Below are positions 25,601-39,114 of a stretch of DNA of 64,000 bases, piece after piece; the stretch's first letter is position 1; each line of letters begins with the position of its first letter. The notes under the pieces are model-generated. The model saw only the letters and a list, made by a program, of their open reading frames with translations, was not told where the DNA came from and ran no database searches. A program made the position numbers and the translations under genes. This DNA is from Cordia subcordata (taxonomy: Eukaryota > Streptophyta > Magnoliopsida > Boraginales > Cordiaceae): contig JAPTOF010000020.1 in the NCBI GenBank assembly GCA_028554755.1, forward strand, positions 3,291,001 to 3,355,000. The letters are read 5' to 3'.

Positions 25601-28600
25601 CATATGTATATATGTCCATTCCATGTGCATGTATCATGTGTATAAAATAAAGAAAATAAAAAAATCTAGTCAAGATGCTAACAAGAAGGCAAGCTACCCA
25701 CCCTGATCTACAATGAAAATAAAGGGATGTGCTGGAAAGGGCGTTGGGGGTCGCGGGCTGTTTCTTATGCTTGTGTGGGCATCTCTTATTGGGCAAAGGC
25801 CACAGGGGCCAATATTGCTATCGTTTTGTCACATTACATGACTATTACTTGCACACCTTTTCTTTTTTATTTATTGTTTATTTTATTATAAACACACTAC
25901 TTGTTAGCAAACTGATGAAAAGTGGTAGCATTTTCAGCACTGTTATCTTTCATCTTTTTTGCTCTATTTCAGCCTTGTATTATTCGCCACTAGCGACCAT
26001 GACTATAAATAAGAGGGGTGCTTTTTGAATAGTTGTTTTGGGGTCGTTTTATTTTATTTTTCTACTACACAAAAGTAAAAGGAGAAATTCAGATTGGCTT
26101 AGCATAAGATGGCCAAAGAAGACCACTTTATACATTTATAGCTTTGTTGAGGACCTTTGGATTCTTGGTATCAATTCTTATCTGAATCTAAACATTTTGC
26201 AAAATTTTACCCGTAGGAGCCTATTAACGCTCTTCTTTTGAGTTGGTCGGTGAGATGGACTATGACAGGTTTAAATTAGGAATGTATTTTTTTTTTTTTT
26301 TAGTCAAAGTCCTCAAACATGCAAAATTATTATCGTTTTGTTGAAAGATAACGATCTAGAGTCCCATATTATTCGTCTTAGAGAACTAATTCCAAACAAT
26401 ATTAATTTATAATCCATAACCTTCCAAAGTGATGAGGCACGCATCACATAAAGCTAGCTAGCGTAAATCGTGGCATGAAATTTGGATTATGGTGTGGTAG
26501 ACTTTCATGCAACTTATATTAGGGCTAATTATGTTAATTAAGAATAGAGCTAATCGATGACTATGTATGCACTTTGAAAAGCTTTAGCATCTTGCTTTTA
26601 TTCACTCGCTAATTTGAGTTTAGAAGTTACTTGGGAATTTCTGCAAATAAAATTGCAATAATGCAAAAACCACGATCGTGGATCCATGATATGTACAAAG
26701 CAAAAAGGAAAGATCTATAAGTGATAGATTCTACCCACAACTAATGCCAATATATATCTCAAGATGCATAATGTAGCACGAATATATATCTCATAAAGAT
26801 GATTTATATATATAATCATTCACTCAATTAATTATCTTGGATCAATATCTATGCTTGCCCGCGAATATAAATCTCAAGATATGTCCCTTGTTGACGCCCC
26901 TTGGGGCCCTTCCCCTAGTCGTACCCCATGCTTAAAAACTTGTTTCCTCTCCCAATAAGCTTTTGCAGCTGATCACAGCTTGGCGGACACGGACATGGTA
27001 GAACTAGTCTCCCTTGAGTGTAGCATCAGTGTTAAATCCACACCTTTTAGGTGCCAGTCAACTGAATGACAAATACAATTAAGACACTGGTGTAAAGCAA
27101 TACGTACATACATAGCTAAAGTCCAATTAATATTTGGTTGGTAAGGACCTATTCCATTTAAGTCATGTCTGGATGATCATTGGAAGATGAGAGATGGAAA
27201 ATAGTCTTAGTGTCTCCATTTGGTATTACTTATGCCAAGTGTGCTATAGTCAATTGGCTTCTGCTTTATATCAAATCAAATATTATAAAAATAATAACAA
27301 ATGTAATATCATTCTATTCTTTTATAAGTGCTAGATTATTTGCCAACTTATTTGGGTAGGAGATCGTTTTCAATAAATGTTTGGTTAACAGAGATTGCGA
27401 CTGGACTCTCATAGATATATAGAAAAACCCCAATGTTCTGCAAGTTTGAAAGTTGTGATCATGTGGGCTACTATGACTCCAAACTTGTGAACTGTGATAT
27501 CGTAAATGTTTGCAAGATGCTTAATGATGTCAAAAACCAAGTGATACGTACTAAATAAAATATGTCAATTAAAATTTAATTTATGTTTCGTGACGGACAA
27601 AAGTATGCACTAGGTTTAGATCTTCATTCTACATTGGAAAACTTTTTATTTAGAACAAGAATTAACTAGTTACAAATTATTTGCACGCTCTCATTACCAG
27701 TGTCGTATGAATCTTATCTAATACAAATGTTTTCTTGATCTACAAATCTTGTCCTGATTTCAAAAATGAAAATTAGATTATTAATAAATTGTCTATGTTT
27801 GTGGGGTCGATCATGGTTGTGTAAGCCATGTGAGAGGCAAGTTTTACTCTAATTTCAAATGAACATTAATCTTGCTATTAGTCCAAGGGTGAACCGATCA
27901 CTAAATTTCAAAGACACGAGTCTATGGCAAATGGTTTAAATCAATCAAATCAGGGAAAGTTAAGCGCGTTGCTACATTTTTTGTCGAGGAAACAAATCAC
28001 CTCACGATTGGATATCAATCTAATGTAACGAACAATTTTATGTTGCCAAAAAAATAAAAAAAGGTGGTGAATTTTTTTATGTGATATTATTAAGCATCAT
28101 TTATCTTGAGTTCCACCATTGTTATCTTTTTATTAGTGGGTATGAAATGTTCCATCTAAGTATTTGTACAACCTAACATTCAATTTATACTCAAAATCTA
28201 TATACCAAGAACTGATCAACTATTTTGCTTTTCCTTTGTTTTTAAGTAAGTATGACTAGCAAGATTGCTGGTCATGGTAGCCGTACCGTACGAATGAAAC
28301 ACATTGTATTTTTTAGCATATTTAATTTAATTATAATAAGTCAGTACATGATTATTCTACCCAACTTTTGAGGAGTATATATTGGATGTTATTCTTCACA
28401 ATTGAAGTGCTACTTGGCATCATGGCTTGAAAAATATGCTACGAGTTGATTTTGGTTGATGTGGTCTACGTATTAGAGGTTAAAATTTGGATAATTGCGA
28501 AGTTGTTCAAACATGAATTTGCCAACTTGAACACCAAAGGAATATCCATGACGCGATTTCGACCAAAGAACTAAAAAAAAAAAATCATCACAATGTTACA

Positions 28601-28789
28601 ATCTTTTTTGCCAAGAACAAGCTTGATATTTATATTGACATAAAAAATAGTAATAAGAGTACAAAGACATTGACAAAAATATAAGATACAAAATTAAAAA
28701 AAAAGTTGTACATAAATAATTATGAATCTAAAAAATTAATATAACTCCTACTAGAAAGAAAGAAACCTAAATGACCAAACATGTGGCTA

Positions 28790-29105
28790 AAGAGACTTAA
28801 TTAAGCAAGAAAAACTTTTTTATCAGTTGGACTGATGTCAATTTATAAAAAAAAAAATTGTAGTTTCTTAACAAAAATTTATAAATCAAGAGCAAAAATT
28901 CATATGTTAAGTACAAAAATTTGTAGGTCAAGAACAAAAATTTTTACATATAAATTTTTGTTTTTGACCTATGAGTTTTTTTGTGCAAAAATGACAAACT
29001 TGGTTTGTTGTTGACCTATAAATTTTTGTTCAGAAATTACAAATTTTTTTTGTGAATTGATATTAGTCCCAATTGATGAATGAGTTTCCCATTAAGTAAA
29101 TCTTT
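28790..29105. mobile_element. Foldback MITE-like element
   Basis: Long imperfect inverted arms. The left arm has CAGTTGGACTGATGTCAATT, a poly-A run, then TTCTTAACAAAAATTTATA. The right arm, read in reverse, has CAATTGGGACTAATATCAATT, a poly-A run, then TTCTGAACAAAAATTTATA. Repeated (A)CAAAAATTT phrases fill the middle. Borders are approximate and no target duplication was fixed. Confidence 0.55.
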
Positions 29106-29299
29106 ATAACGAGTGAATGTCAAACACAAGAAAATAATGTTCATTTTACCTATAAAAGTTATAGTGAAATTAAGAATAGGAAAAGAGCGAGAGGTTGGTA
29201 GATGATGTCAAATCTGCCATTTTTTGCCATAAAAGAGAAATTTTGGCAAATTATTGAAGTAATAAATAAGAAGAATTGAGGAAAAAAATAAAAAAGAAT

Positions 29300-32200
29300 T
29301 GAAAAGATGTCCAAAATTAAACCGGACCCGAGTCAGAACTCACAGTACATTTTTCTTTTCATTTTTTTTTCCCCTTTCCTTGCAAACACACAGTACTGCA
29401 ACATCCTCACAAGCAAAACCCCACCTGCGCCAAAATCAAAACTAAAGTGGTAATTCTTTTTCTCTTCATTATATGCATATATACATATCATTTACTTGTG
29501 TGTGTGATTTTATACGGGTACTGATCAAAAGAAACTAGAAAGAAGGAAAAAAATTAGCGACTTTACAGTTACACTTTTTTGCAGGAATGAAGTTTTAAAC
29601 TTTTCTGTTTCTTAGGATGGAATAATTGTATTCCATTATGTTAAAAATGTCAACTTTTAAAATTTATATCCGTTTTAGCATATGGGTTCTCTATAAAGTT
29701 TACATTTTTAAGCACCATTTTTCTATTTTTTGGGCTGATAAAGAATTGAATTCTAGAATATTAAGCTTTTAAGTTAAGCTAGAATGTTTTCATTGTTATG
29801 CATTTCCTTTCATCGATTTGTATTAGTTGTATGATTTAGCTTAATTGTTGCCATATGACGTGAAAGTTCACAGCTTGAGTCCTGAAAACAGTTTATTGCG
29901 AAATACAAACTAAAGTTCAGCACAATAGCCTCCCCAAAGTGGGTCCCACCCTTCCCCAATTTCCACAGATAATCAGTTCCATCTGTTTATCTTAATTGTA
30001 AATTTGAAAGTTGTTGTAATTGTATTGTTTAAGCTTGTTAGTTTTATTGCATTTGATTTGACGATTAAAAACATGGGTCCTTTCAGAAAATTTGGGAGAA
30101 ATTCAAAAAAGAAGTTGCTTGGCAATGAGCAGCTTGTTTCATATACGGTATACGGACTGTATTATCGAGGACAGACCGTATTCTCATTAGGAGTTCAATT
30201 TGCGGAATTTCTGCTCCTCCCTCATGGGAATCAAGCTTCCAGAATGCAGGTGTTAGGATTGTTAATTTAGAAATTTTTTATCAATAAGATTTCGTGTTCG
30301 TGGTTACTCATCTAAAAGTAAGACGTCTAGTTGGATTATATCTGAACCTAAACTAATAATGAAGGAGGAGAAAGAAGCCGTCTTATTGTTCAGGAAGTGG
30401 ATCTTGTAGGAGTTTACAAAAAATTCGAGTGAATGCCAGTTGCAAGTTGGGACTTCAGCAATCTTATCCTGTCCCTGTGTCTCTTGCAGATTCATTGATT
30501 TCATATGTTTTGGTTTTATTGATAGCTAGATGCTCTTTTCAGATGACACATAAGCTCAAGTATGCTGTAAATAGCTTTACTTGTGACTGGAAACTGTGTT
30601 TCATAATTGTTTGGTTATACTATATTTTTCACGTGCATCTCTCGTTGTCTTTTTGGAGAATTTGAACAGCTGTTGGAAGGAAATTGGCATTCTTGATGCC
30701 TAATTCATAAAGCTGCTCTGGCTGTAGACATTAATTTCTCGAAGATTTGTTTGGTCAAACAATTTCTTCATATCCTATTGGGGCCTGGTTAACCATAAGT
30801 TTTCTTGATGTACCTTAGATAAATGGAATAGATTGTTTGGTTCATTATAGTGCATAGGAACCCCAGTTGAGTTCAAGCCTCTTTTCTTTTGTTAATCAAA
30901 TTGCCCTTCATTTTTCTATTAGTATAAAGTTGATGACATCAGTGCTATTTTGTATTGATGGTTGGATGTGAAGTTGAGCGTGCATTATTTTCTGAATATT
31001 ACAGTAGTGAATAATAGCAGTAATTGGTTCATAATTTTTTAAGGAGATACAAGAGAAGGTCCTTGAACTGAATGGTAGTTCATTTTATGAAGGAGCATTG
31101 AAAATAAGTAGTCATTTTCTGGCGATTATGTTTCTGTTTCCTCTTTTTGGTCGATCATGACAAATATATGGTTATTATGTTGGCACATATCTCTTTCGGA
31201 TTGTTAATAGGTTATTGTTAGTGTTCTTCCTCAGAATGTTATTGGTGTATATTTGCTTCTGGGCATTTCTCTGCCTCCTTGATTTACTGCACCTTTTATA
31301 TAACAATACATACTTAAACAAATTAGACAAACATGAATTATATACCCTCTACCTGAAATCAAAGTCTAATTGACCTTTTGGGATGCCACATAACAGATTT
31401 CGACTTTCTCATAATAGAGATTTTACCTTCTTTGAAGATATAAATTATATAAAATGTTATTATTTTGAGGCCGACGACTATTACTTAAGTTATATTTAAA
31501 AATTTAGCAACTTTATACCCTACGTAAAGGAATATAATCTTCAACTCATTCGTAAAACAGAATGGTAAGTCAAAGGTGGATATTAAATTTGGGATGGATA
31601 GAGAAATAAACTTGAAGGAAAGCTTAAAAAATCGTAAAATTTCCTCAGAGCTAATTGCAAAATTGAAATGCATTTGCATCCTTTTGAGGTTTTTTAATAT
31701 CACTCCTTTGATGCACCAGTTTTAAACTACTGAAGAAGTTACTTCACGAAACAATGTCACCAAAGAGGTTGAGCCAAAGGCTTTCTCTTGTCATTTTTGT
31801 TCATTCATGAGTTCAGGTCCATTCTTGTTTTGGTTAGTAGTTGATAGTTGTTTAAGGTTTCAAGTTCCTACTAAAGTTCTTCTAAGTGCAATCTTCTTTA
31901 GCTGATTCTCTCTTTAATTCACAGCATTTGTGTAGTGATGAACAGTGCACTGGTGGATATCAGTATGCAGTCTTCTATTGATGTGAATCGACTGGTATAC
32001 CTATTCCTTTTTCTGGTAGATATGTGATCCTTAGTCAGCATATATAAAGGCTACTCTATGGCCAAGGATGCAGAGGAATACCTTCACTCTTGTGGCTTTA
32101 AAAATGCACTCTTTTCTGTCAGAGCTGCGGATCTAACTAAAGAACTTTTTGGTACTCTAATGCCTTGCCCTTTTTTGGTAAGATGCTATTTCATGACCTA

Positions 32201-34855
32201 TACAATCTTTGATTGAATTAAACGAGTTTGGGAATGTAAAGGAGCAATTTTACTCGTGCGTGAATTTCAAAAGATTTAGACAAGGAAAGTCAAAATGAAC
32301 TGAATATCTAGTTGGTTTCTCACATTTTTACAGAAATTAAGAAGAATCAGTAGGCTGGTCAAGTAGTCCTCTATGGCAGCAGGCATACTCATACTTTCAG
32401 ACTAAAGTGATTACTTCAGCAAAGTTTGTGAATGGCCCTTGAATTGGCAATGTTAAGTTTACTGTTCTAGTCGTGTTGCATTGAGGTATTAGACTATTGC
32501 AATTATTTTCTTTCTCAGTTGAAGATAAGCTCCTTGGTGTGGCTGTAGGAATATCTAATCAGTTCGAAGTAGTGGATTTGGTTTTGATTGAATGGACTAC
32601 TAGATTTGGTTCAAATTCAAGGCACTACATGGCTCAATTAATGTCATCTGATTTTCACATAAAATCTCCTTAAGATATTATATTATTCTCAGGAAGTCAG
32701 TGAATGAACCTGTGAAGAGGAAAGCTTTTAATATTTCACTCTTTGCAGATTTCTGCATGGTTTCATACAATGCAGTGAAGCGTAACATCTTGTAATGAAT
32801 CAAATCAGCAAAGTAATTTGGACCACGCTTTTTGTTGGTGATGTGTATACTGTATCAAACTATAAGCCTTTCTTTACGTATTCCTGACAAAGGATTATAA
32901 CTTTTGAGCGACTTGGATTCTTTTCATTAGTTTGTAAATTAGCAAACATCCTAATATTTGAATTACAATATAGGGAGGCACTATTTGAGAGTGGTGATCA
33001 TAAGGTCCTGTTTTCATTCATTTTGTAGAGATCATTGACAAACATCTGACCTCCACAAATTTGGGCCTAAACGCTTTGGAGAATGGAACCTTAGCTTTTT
33101 GCACCTCCTTACTGAGGCAAGAAACTCCATCACATACTTGTGTTATTTATGTTACATTTTCCCAAGGTTGGCACACATGATGTCAAGCGAAAGCCTGTCA
33201 GGGGCTTAAGGATTTATAAATATGAGGTTTTTGGGGTCAATTAGTTTCTAGTTATAGAACTGGATCGGGGTTTTTATAGTGACATTATTCTTGTCTTCTG
33301 TATTCTTTCTTTTCTCTTGTTTTGGTTATACACATGTATACAGTATGATGAAAGGATCTCTTTATTTTATATCACTGTGACAAAGATAGGATTTCAGCAG
33401 GCATAGTGGGTCTGAGTGGTTTCAATGAGTTTGTGATTATTCCAGAACAAGACATTGCTGTATTTTCTATTTGGTTGTGAATTGATCATGAGAATATTAA
33501 GACCTATTTTCTTACAGCAACCTTCTTGTTCTGGAGGTGAAACATCCACAGAGCATATGACAAGGAAGTGGTCACATGATTTGATTTAGTCTGGGAATGG
33601 GGCAAGTTTGGGCCATTATTGTGTTTGTAAGTTGAAGCACTTCTACAGCTAATAAGTTATGTTTTTGAAAGGCAAATGACTCTTTCCTGAGTGTTGTCTG
33701 TTCTCTATTGTAATTTAGTTTTCAATTAAATATATTGATTTTTAGTTTGTCTTCCGATGTTGCAATATGATTAAGCTGACAAAAAACCTTACTCTACTGA
33801 TTTTGATGAACGAAGTTTCTTATCCTGTAAACAAAGAGAGATTTTATAGACAGGTTACAGATATTATCTTTTGAATTTTCTTTTATTGCCTCTATTCCCT
33901 ATGAGGACATTACAAGACATCTTTCTGGATAGAACTCCAGATTCAAAAACATATAGAGACAATATAGTTATGATATCTTCAGGTAGGTCTCTATCACTTT
34001 ATGGCACATGTACCTTTACTTCTCTAAATTGATCCGAGTGCTTTTTCTGGGCTAATGTTGCTGCAGTCAGTCAGGTCCAGGAGGATATAGAAATAGATCA
34101 ACAGAAATAGACAAATACCTTAGACAAGTCCGTCATAGAGCACATGTATTGGTGGTCATTGAATTTGATGTTATCTTTGGTGGCAACTCACTTTTGACAG
34201 ATCTTCCCCAGCACAATATGCCAAACTACAAGAAACAATTCGGGCCACAGGATTGAGGTTGATCGCAATCTCTCTCATTTCTGTAACGGTAACAATATCA
34301 TACATATTTTTAGCTTCAGTTGAAAGTCCAATAATAGGTTTTTCTGTTGCAAACTTGTGTTTTGATAGTCGCTTGCAAGTATGCAACAATAAGCAACAAC
34401 GAGATGAGATTTTCTCCTTCAACCAAGAGCTTCCTTGTGCATCTTGTTCTCATTCTCTGGCAGTTTAAATATGCATTTCTCAACCATAACTCTTCATACA
34501 GTAACTAAACTGGGAAGGTAGGTATGTCACATTTTTAACTGTAACTTTATGTTCTTATTTGAGACGCAACTTACAAGTTTTCTGTGTATGCTCGACCCTT
34601 TTTACTTGGATTCATCTAAAATTTATACCTTTTCCTGGAAATGCAATTGTCATATCTTCATTTATCCCATACCAAGTTATTGTCGGAAGCTTTGGGTAAT
34701 ATACCAAGCATATGGCAGGAGATGAGAGTAATGTTAATTGCATGAAGCATTCTTGAAGAAGTGCACAGGATTGGAACCCAATAATTACGAGGTAAATGGT
34801 AAAGCAAATTACAAATTTCAAGACCCTGAAGAGATTTCACGAAAACCAATTGAGA
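29300..34855 (+). other. T-rich, intron-like region; possible non-coding or decayed transcript
   Basis: The + strand is T-rich over some 5 kb, like plant intron sequence, and contains exon-like islands between fair splice sites. Examples are ~29390-29452; 30088-30247 (CCTTTCAG| ... ATGCAG|GTGTTA); 31925-31995 (TTCACAG| ... GACTG|GTATAC); and 32046-32176 before GGTAAG. The island at 32046-32176 stays open for over 40 codons (GYSMAKDAEEYLHSCGF... then LFGTLMPCPF) and has normal coding composition, yet neighbouring islands do not join into one recognisable protein. I cannot assign a family. A long non-coding RNA or a relic of a multi-exon gene both fit. Confidence 0.35.
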
Positions 34856-37070
34856 CTAGAGAGGGAAAATTTGTGAAAGAAGTAATTCAACTTGTAACAA
34901 CAAACACTCAAAAGAACCCAAAACAAATTTGGTTGGTCTTCGGCCTGTTGGCTCCAAGATCACACTAGTTGTAACATGGCCTGATCTTATCTGGAAGTAT
35001 TGTCCCATGCCAAGATGTGCCTCCAGGAGCCACACCAGTGTGAGTAATTCTCCTCCTGTACTTAGCAGCTGAGCATGGTTATTGCCTCTGCAATGTCGAG
35101 CAGCAAAGCAAAGCATCTCTATCCACACCCCGCAGATTGTCTTCCACATCTTCTCTTCATCTAAAACTTTCAGCTGTTTGGCTAGCTCAACCGCATCCCA
35201 AAGTACTGACTTGCTTCTGTCTCCCTTCACCATTTTTGGTGGTACATCTGTGGGCATGAATAAGAGCATTTCAGAAACTGTGGATTCTCTGCTCTTGTTA
35301 GGTTGAACACCCCGAGAATTGCGTAATGGCATCATTTTATCGCCCATGGAGGACTTGTGCCCCATCATCCGCCAATCTTTCTTGAAGAACTCTAAGAGCT
35401 CAGCACACGTATCTTTGTATCTTATGACCCCTAACCCTGCAGTAGACGATAGCGTGAAAGGACAACTGACAAGAAGATACAACATGTAATGTGATATTAG
35501 CTTGCTCGACTCGCAGTACATTTGAACTTCTGAAATTGTACAATCTTGAGAGAAATAGCAAATATCTGTTGCTATGTGCCACAGAAGTAAACTTTCATCG
35601 AAATCAACTTTGGAAATGCTCCAATCAAGTTTAGAGGTGTTGTCATCACCTTGTTGAATTGCCAATTCCCCTCTGCAGTTAGTGAAAGTATAATCTCCTT
35701 CAGCATCATCATCTTTAGAATCTGACTTGTATTTCAAATCTTTCCAGATAAGCTCTTCTAGTTCATGAGGTATATCAATGCGTCGAATATGTAAGTAATG
35801 ATCAAAACCTTCCTTAACATCGAATGCAGCAAGGAATCTTGAGAACATTGTGTTTCGATCATGCAGGCAAAATTTAAACAAGCTGTACTGCCCCAAAGAA
35901 TGAGACCAGCGGGGTTTATCAGCCGGACGAAACTTTGTAAGCATAGAAAAAACATAGTATTCTAACCAATTCAGGTATGCATAGTGATTATAATTTCTCA
36001 ATAGGACTAGAGTCCAATCAGAGATTACCAATATTCCCAGGGAGACAATCTCTAAAGTGAAACCACCTATGAGCAGCAAGTACGTTATGATAATGTCTAC
36101 TTTCTGGTAGCCATCTTTACTAGCTGTAAGGAAAGCTAAGCTAGCAATAAGCATCAGAAAGAAGTTAATAACACGAATGATCCAACCAAAAGGAGTCTGA
36201 GCAACAGCTGCTTTTGTGTACAACATTTCGTATACAAAATTCAACTCTATTCCTACAATCTGGAAAGCTTGTTATGGAGTAGTTTTGCTAAAAATGCATT
36301 TGCTTGCTTGTCTTTCTTTGATGCTGAGTATTAGATCAACAAAGAGGCACTTGAAAATGCCAAAGGACTTATAAGCACTGTCCAGCATCTGTAAAGGATC
36401 AGTAATATCTAAATTTTTGTTGGTTTCCTTATTAGAAGTGCGCACCTGGAATTCTGGTAATGTTCGTATTGTTGGTGGATTCCCAGCATGGAGTCTAGCT
36501 GAGAAACTATCCATGGTACGCATGTAACTAGGCCCTGGATCTCCTTTGCTTATCATTGATCCTCTCAGGCCATCCATGCTAGCAGATTTGAGTGCCCAAG
36601 TCCTCTCACCATATTTAAGGATTCCAGCAATGGACACAGAGAGGGTGGAAAGAACAAGTCTGCTTCCCTCTTGCATATGTATAACCTGTAGCAATAAGTT
36701 GAAGGAGCATTCCAACAGCATGGCGCAACCATAGCTGATTGTCTTCCAAAGAGAAGGCAGTGATGGTATCAGGACCACCCAAGTGAAGGAGAAGAAATGG
36801 TGTCCAGAAGGACAGTATGTCAGGATTATGCTTTTGGTAGGGAAGAGGATAGCTCAGACTGTTGGATATGATGCCCAAACTGAAAGTTGCGACCATGTCA
36901 GCACATAGATATGCTATCCAGAGAGTGAAAGTCACTACTTTGGAGGAGTTTCTTTTCCTGAGATTGCCCGTGCAAATCAGAATTACTTGTAGACAAAGGC
37001 TTATGAGAACTGAGCCTCTGAGCTGCCAGTTCGTCCATAATTTCTTCATTGTCCCTACCATCATCGCCAT
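34856..37070 (-). pseudogene. DUF4220/DUF594 membrane protein, broken
   Basis: One exon on the minus strand. From ATG 37070 the frame reads MAMMVGTMKKLWTNWQLRG, then LLLQ-type hydrophobic helices, GGPDTITAFSLEDNQLWLRH and ...GYTYAR. It then needs a one-base shift at the GGG run near 36666-36668 to continue as SRLVLSTLSVSIAGILKYGE. That second frame runs to a TAA at 36274-36272, inside the conserved segment ...TTP*QAFQIVGIELNFVYE, and stays open for a further ~470 codons to 34856, ending in a DUF594-like part (LLSTGGELLTLVWLLEAHLG). Full length would be ~737 residues, normal for this plant family of multi-pass membrane proteins of unknown function. Two separate lesions suggest a pseudogene. 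Recent decay is likely because the rest is well preserved. Sequencing error is the alternative. Confidence 0.8.
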
Positions 37071-39114
37071 GAGGAACCGCTAATTTTCTTCTCTCGGCCA
37101 AAATGATGAAATGAATAGCCTACAGGAGCATGAGGAAGAAGGGGAAGATGATAAACAATGGTGTTATTCTACCAGACCATCTAATCAGTATGTGCTTCTT
37201 TTTTCTTTTTTTTTTTTAAATGAACAAAGTTAAAGAAAGAGTGGGAAGAAACTTCTCTATATTGGTATATTTAATGTACAATGTACAAATACAGTGAAGG
37301 CCTTGTATAGTTCTGGTGACCAAGTATATCTAATTAAAGAAAGCTATTAAAGAAGGAAAGAGAACAAGAAAGAGTTAATTAATGCTTTAAAACAATTAAG
37401 GTAATGTCCTAACCTAAACTACTGCCTAAAACATCTACATACATTAACAAATAGAAAACTCAAAAGCTTAATGAGGATGAGGAGTCTCTCTCATTTGTTA
37501 GTGTCATAAACTTGTCCCTGGTTTTGCTTGATCAGTAAATAAGTCTTCTTCTTAGAGAAGTGTTAATACAAACTTCTGGGAAATTAATGCATTGAGATGC
37601 CAACTAAAAGAGAGTATAGTCTCATTGAAATATGAATACGACTGCATATTTGTTGTACATCATGAGAAACTATTATCTTTTGCAGCATGAAAATAAAGAA
37701 AGGCTGGTCTTATGTGATCTTTCGGCCTTTCAGACTCCAATGGAGCTCTTCAAATCTTGAATCATATTCAAAATGTCACTCTTGAGAGCTTGATTAGTTA
37801 TCAAATTTATCTTATTCCCCTGCTGCAAAATATGCAAGTATAGCTTTGTCAATTAACTTGTCCGGGTTGCAGCAAACAAGTCTGTAGTGCTTTGTAGTAC
37901 ACGGATATTCTTCATTTTCCCCATCCATCATAGACTTTTTCTCTTCCTTCTTGGATATACAACACATTCACAAATTAGAGGTTGACTGACTTCTAAAGCC
38001 AATAGCATCTAGGATTTGTATCTTATAAAATATATTCATGGATAGAACTTGTGTAACAGTTGCTAGAACATTCATATTCTCCCACATCTAGTCAACTGTT
38101 AAGCTACCACACTTGCATTTTTCTATTGCCTGTTGATACTTTATTCAATGTCAATGGGAACTCTGTCTTTTACATAATTATCTTTCAATTTTCTATTCTA
38201 GTAGAAGTGGTATGCACGGCCCTCTTGACAAAAGTAATCAATCTCTAGCTGAGTACTTGATATAATGTACAAGAAGAAACATTATCATGTGCATCCATGT
38301 CCTCCTATTATTAGTTAGGTACTTAGTTAAGTCTTCCAGGAAAAACAAAAATTAATGAATTGTGGTTAGACAGGTGCAATAGGTAACAAGAAGTTGACTA
38401 AAGGGGAATAATTCAGCTTCCCGTTGTTCGGGATTGCTTCCATTCTTTTGCCCCTTGCCCATCTTTGCTGGTCCAATTTCAAATTTTTATCATCATTTGG
38501 TGTATTATTTCCTCATTCTTACTGATTATTATTTTATTTTTCTTAATTATGAGACAAAATGCAAAATTTCTATCCCTTTCAGTCCATGGAATCTTTAGTT
38601 CTTTAGTTGACTTTCGAATTTTATATTCTTTGGCATATTTCTGATTTGTTTCTGCAAGTTGTTTATATTTCACTGATATATTTATAGTAACTAACTACCG
38701 CCAGCGTGTTCTCATATTTTTAAACGATCTTGTACATCTGTATAACACCCTCTATCAACTAGCTAGTTTTATATAGCTGAGATACAACTAATTATTTCAA
38801 TTTTCTATTGTCTTAAGCCCAAGGCAGACCATTCAAAGTTTGAGCTTATAGTGATTCAGTTTCCTTCACTTGGCATTGCTTTTAGTAACTCAAAATCTTA
38901 TATCTAGCATTAAAGTTCACATTAACTCATCAAGGGGCAAGTTGAACGAAATAGAAAACCTAGAAGTGCAGCAATAGAAGTTATATGGTCATGTTGCCTT
39001 TGTCCAAAATGTTAGTACCCTGAGTTATTTCCACGAAACTGAAAGCCTCTATTTCTCCACTTCATTTCTTCTCCTTTCACCCAAATAATTTGTCAAAGCA
39101 ACCAGCACAAAGAA
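37071..39114. other. Spacer between divergent genes
   Basis: Two kilobases between the DUF4220 pseudogene and the NLR, which point away from each other, so both promoters should lie here. I see only short unrecognised frames and a T-rich run near 37198-37218. Confidence 0.5.

Larger units (their letters stand above)
21225..29299. other. Gene-poor stretch upstream of CYCD1
   Basis: Eight kilobases with no gene I can support. It includes the cyclin promoter side, a repeat-like segment near 21590-21830 (CACACCCCCACATTACACGTG followed by TTGATACCATATATTAGA, a phrase common in plant dispersed repeats), a short tandem repeat at 22621-22674, an AT microsatellite near 22515-22540, a MITE-like opening near 25318 and a foldback element at 28790-29105. 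Open frames are short and unrecognised. Confidence 0.5.

Noticed and set aside
36646..36680. A mini-intron explaining the DUF4220 frameshift
   Set aside because: The only GT...AG pair would be 26 bases, too short for a plant intron, and does not restore the needed frame.
36898..37101. Alternative start MAERRKLAVPHG for the DUF4220 gene
   Set aside because: It is in a different frame from the conserved N-terminus; the family begins like MAMMVGTMKKLW at 37070.
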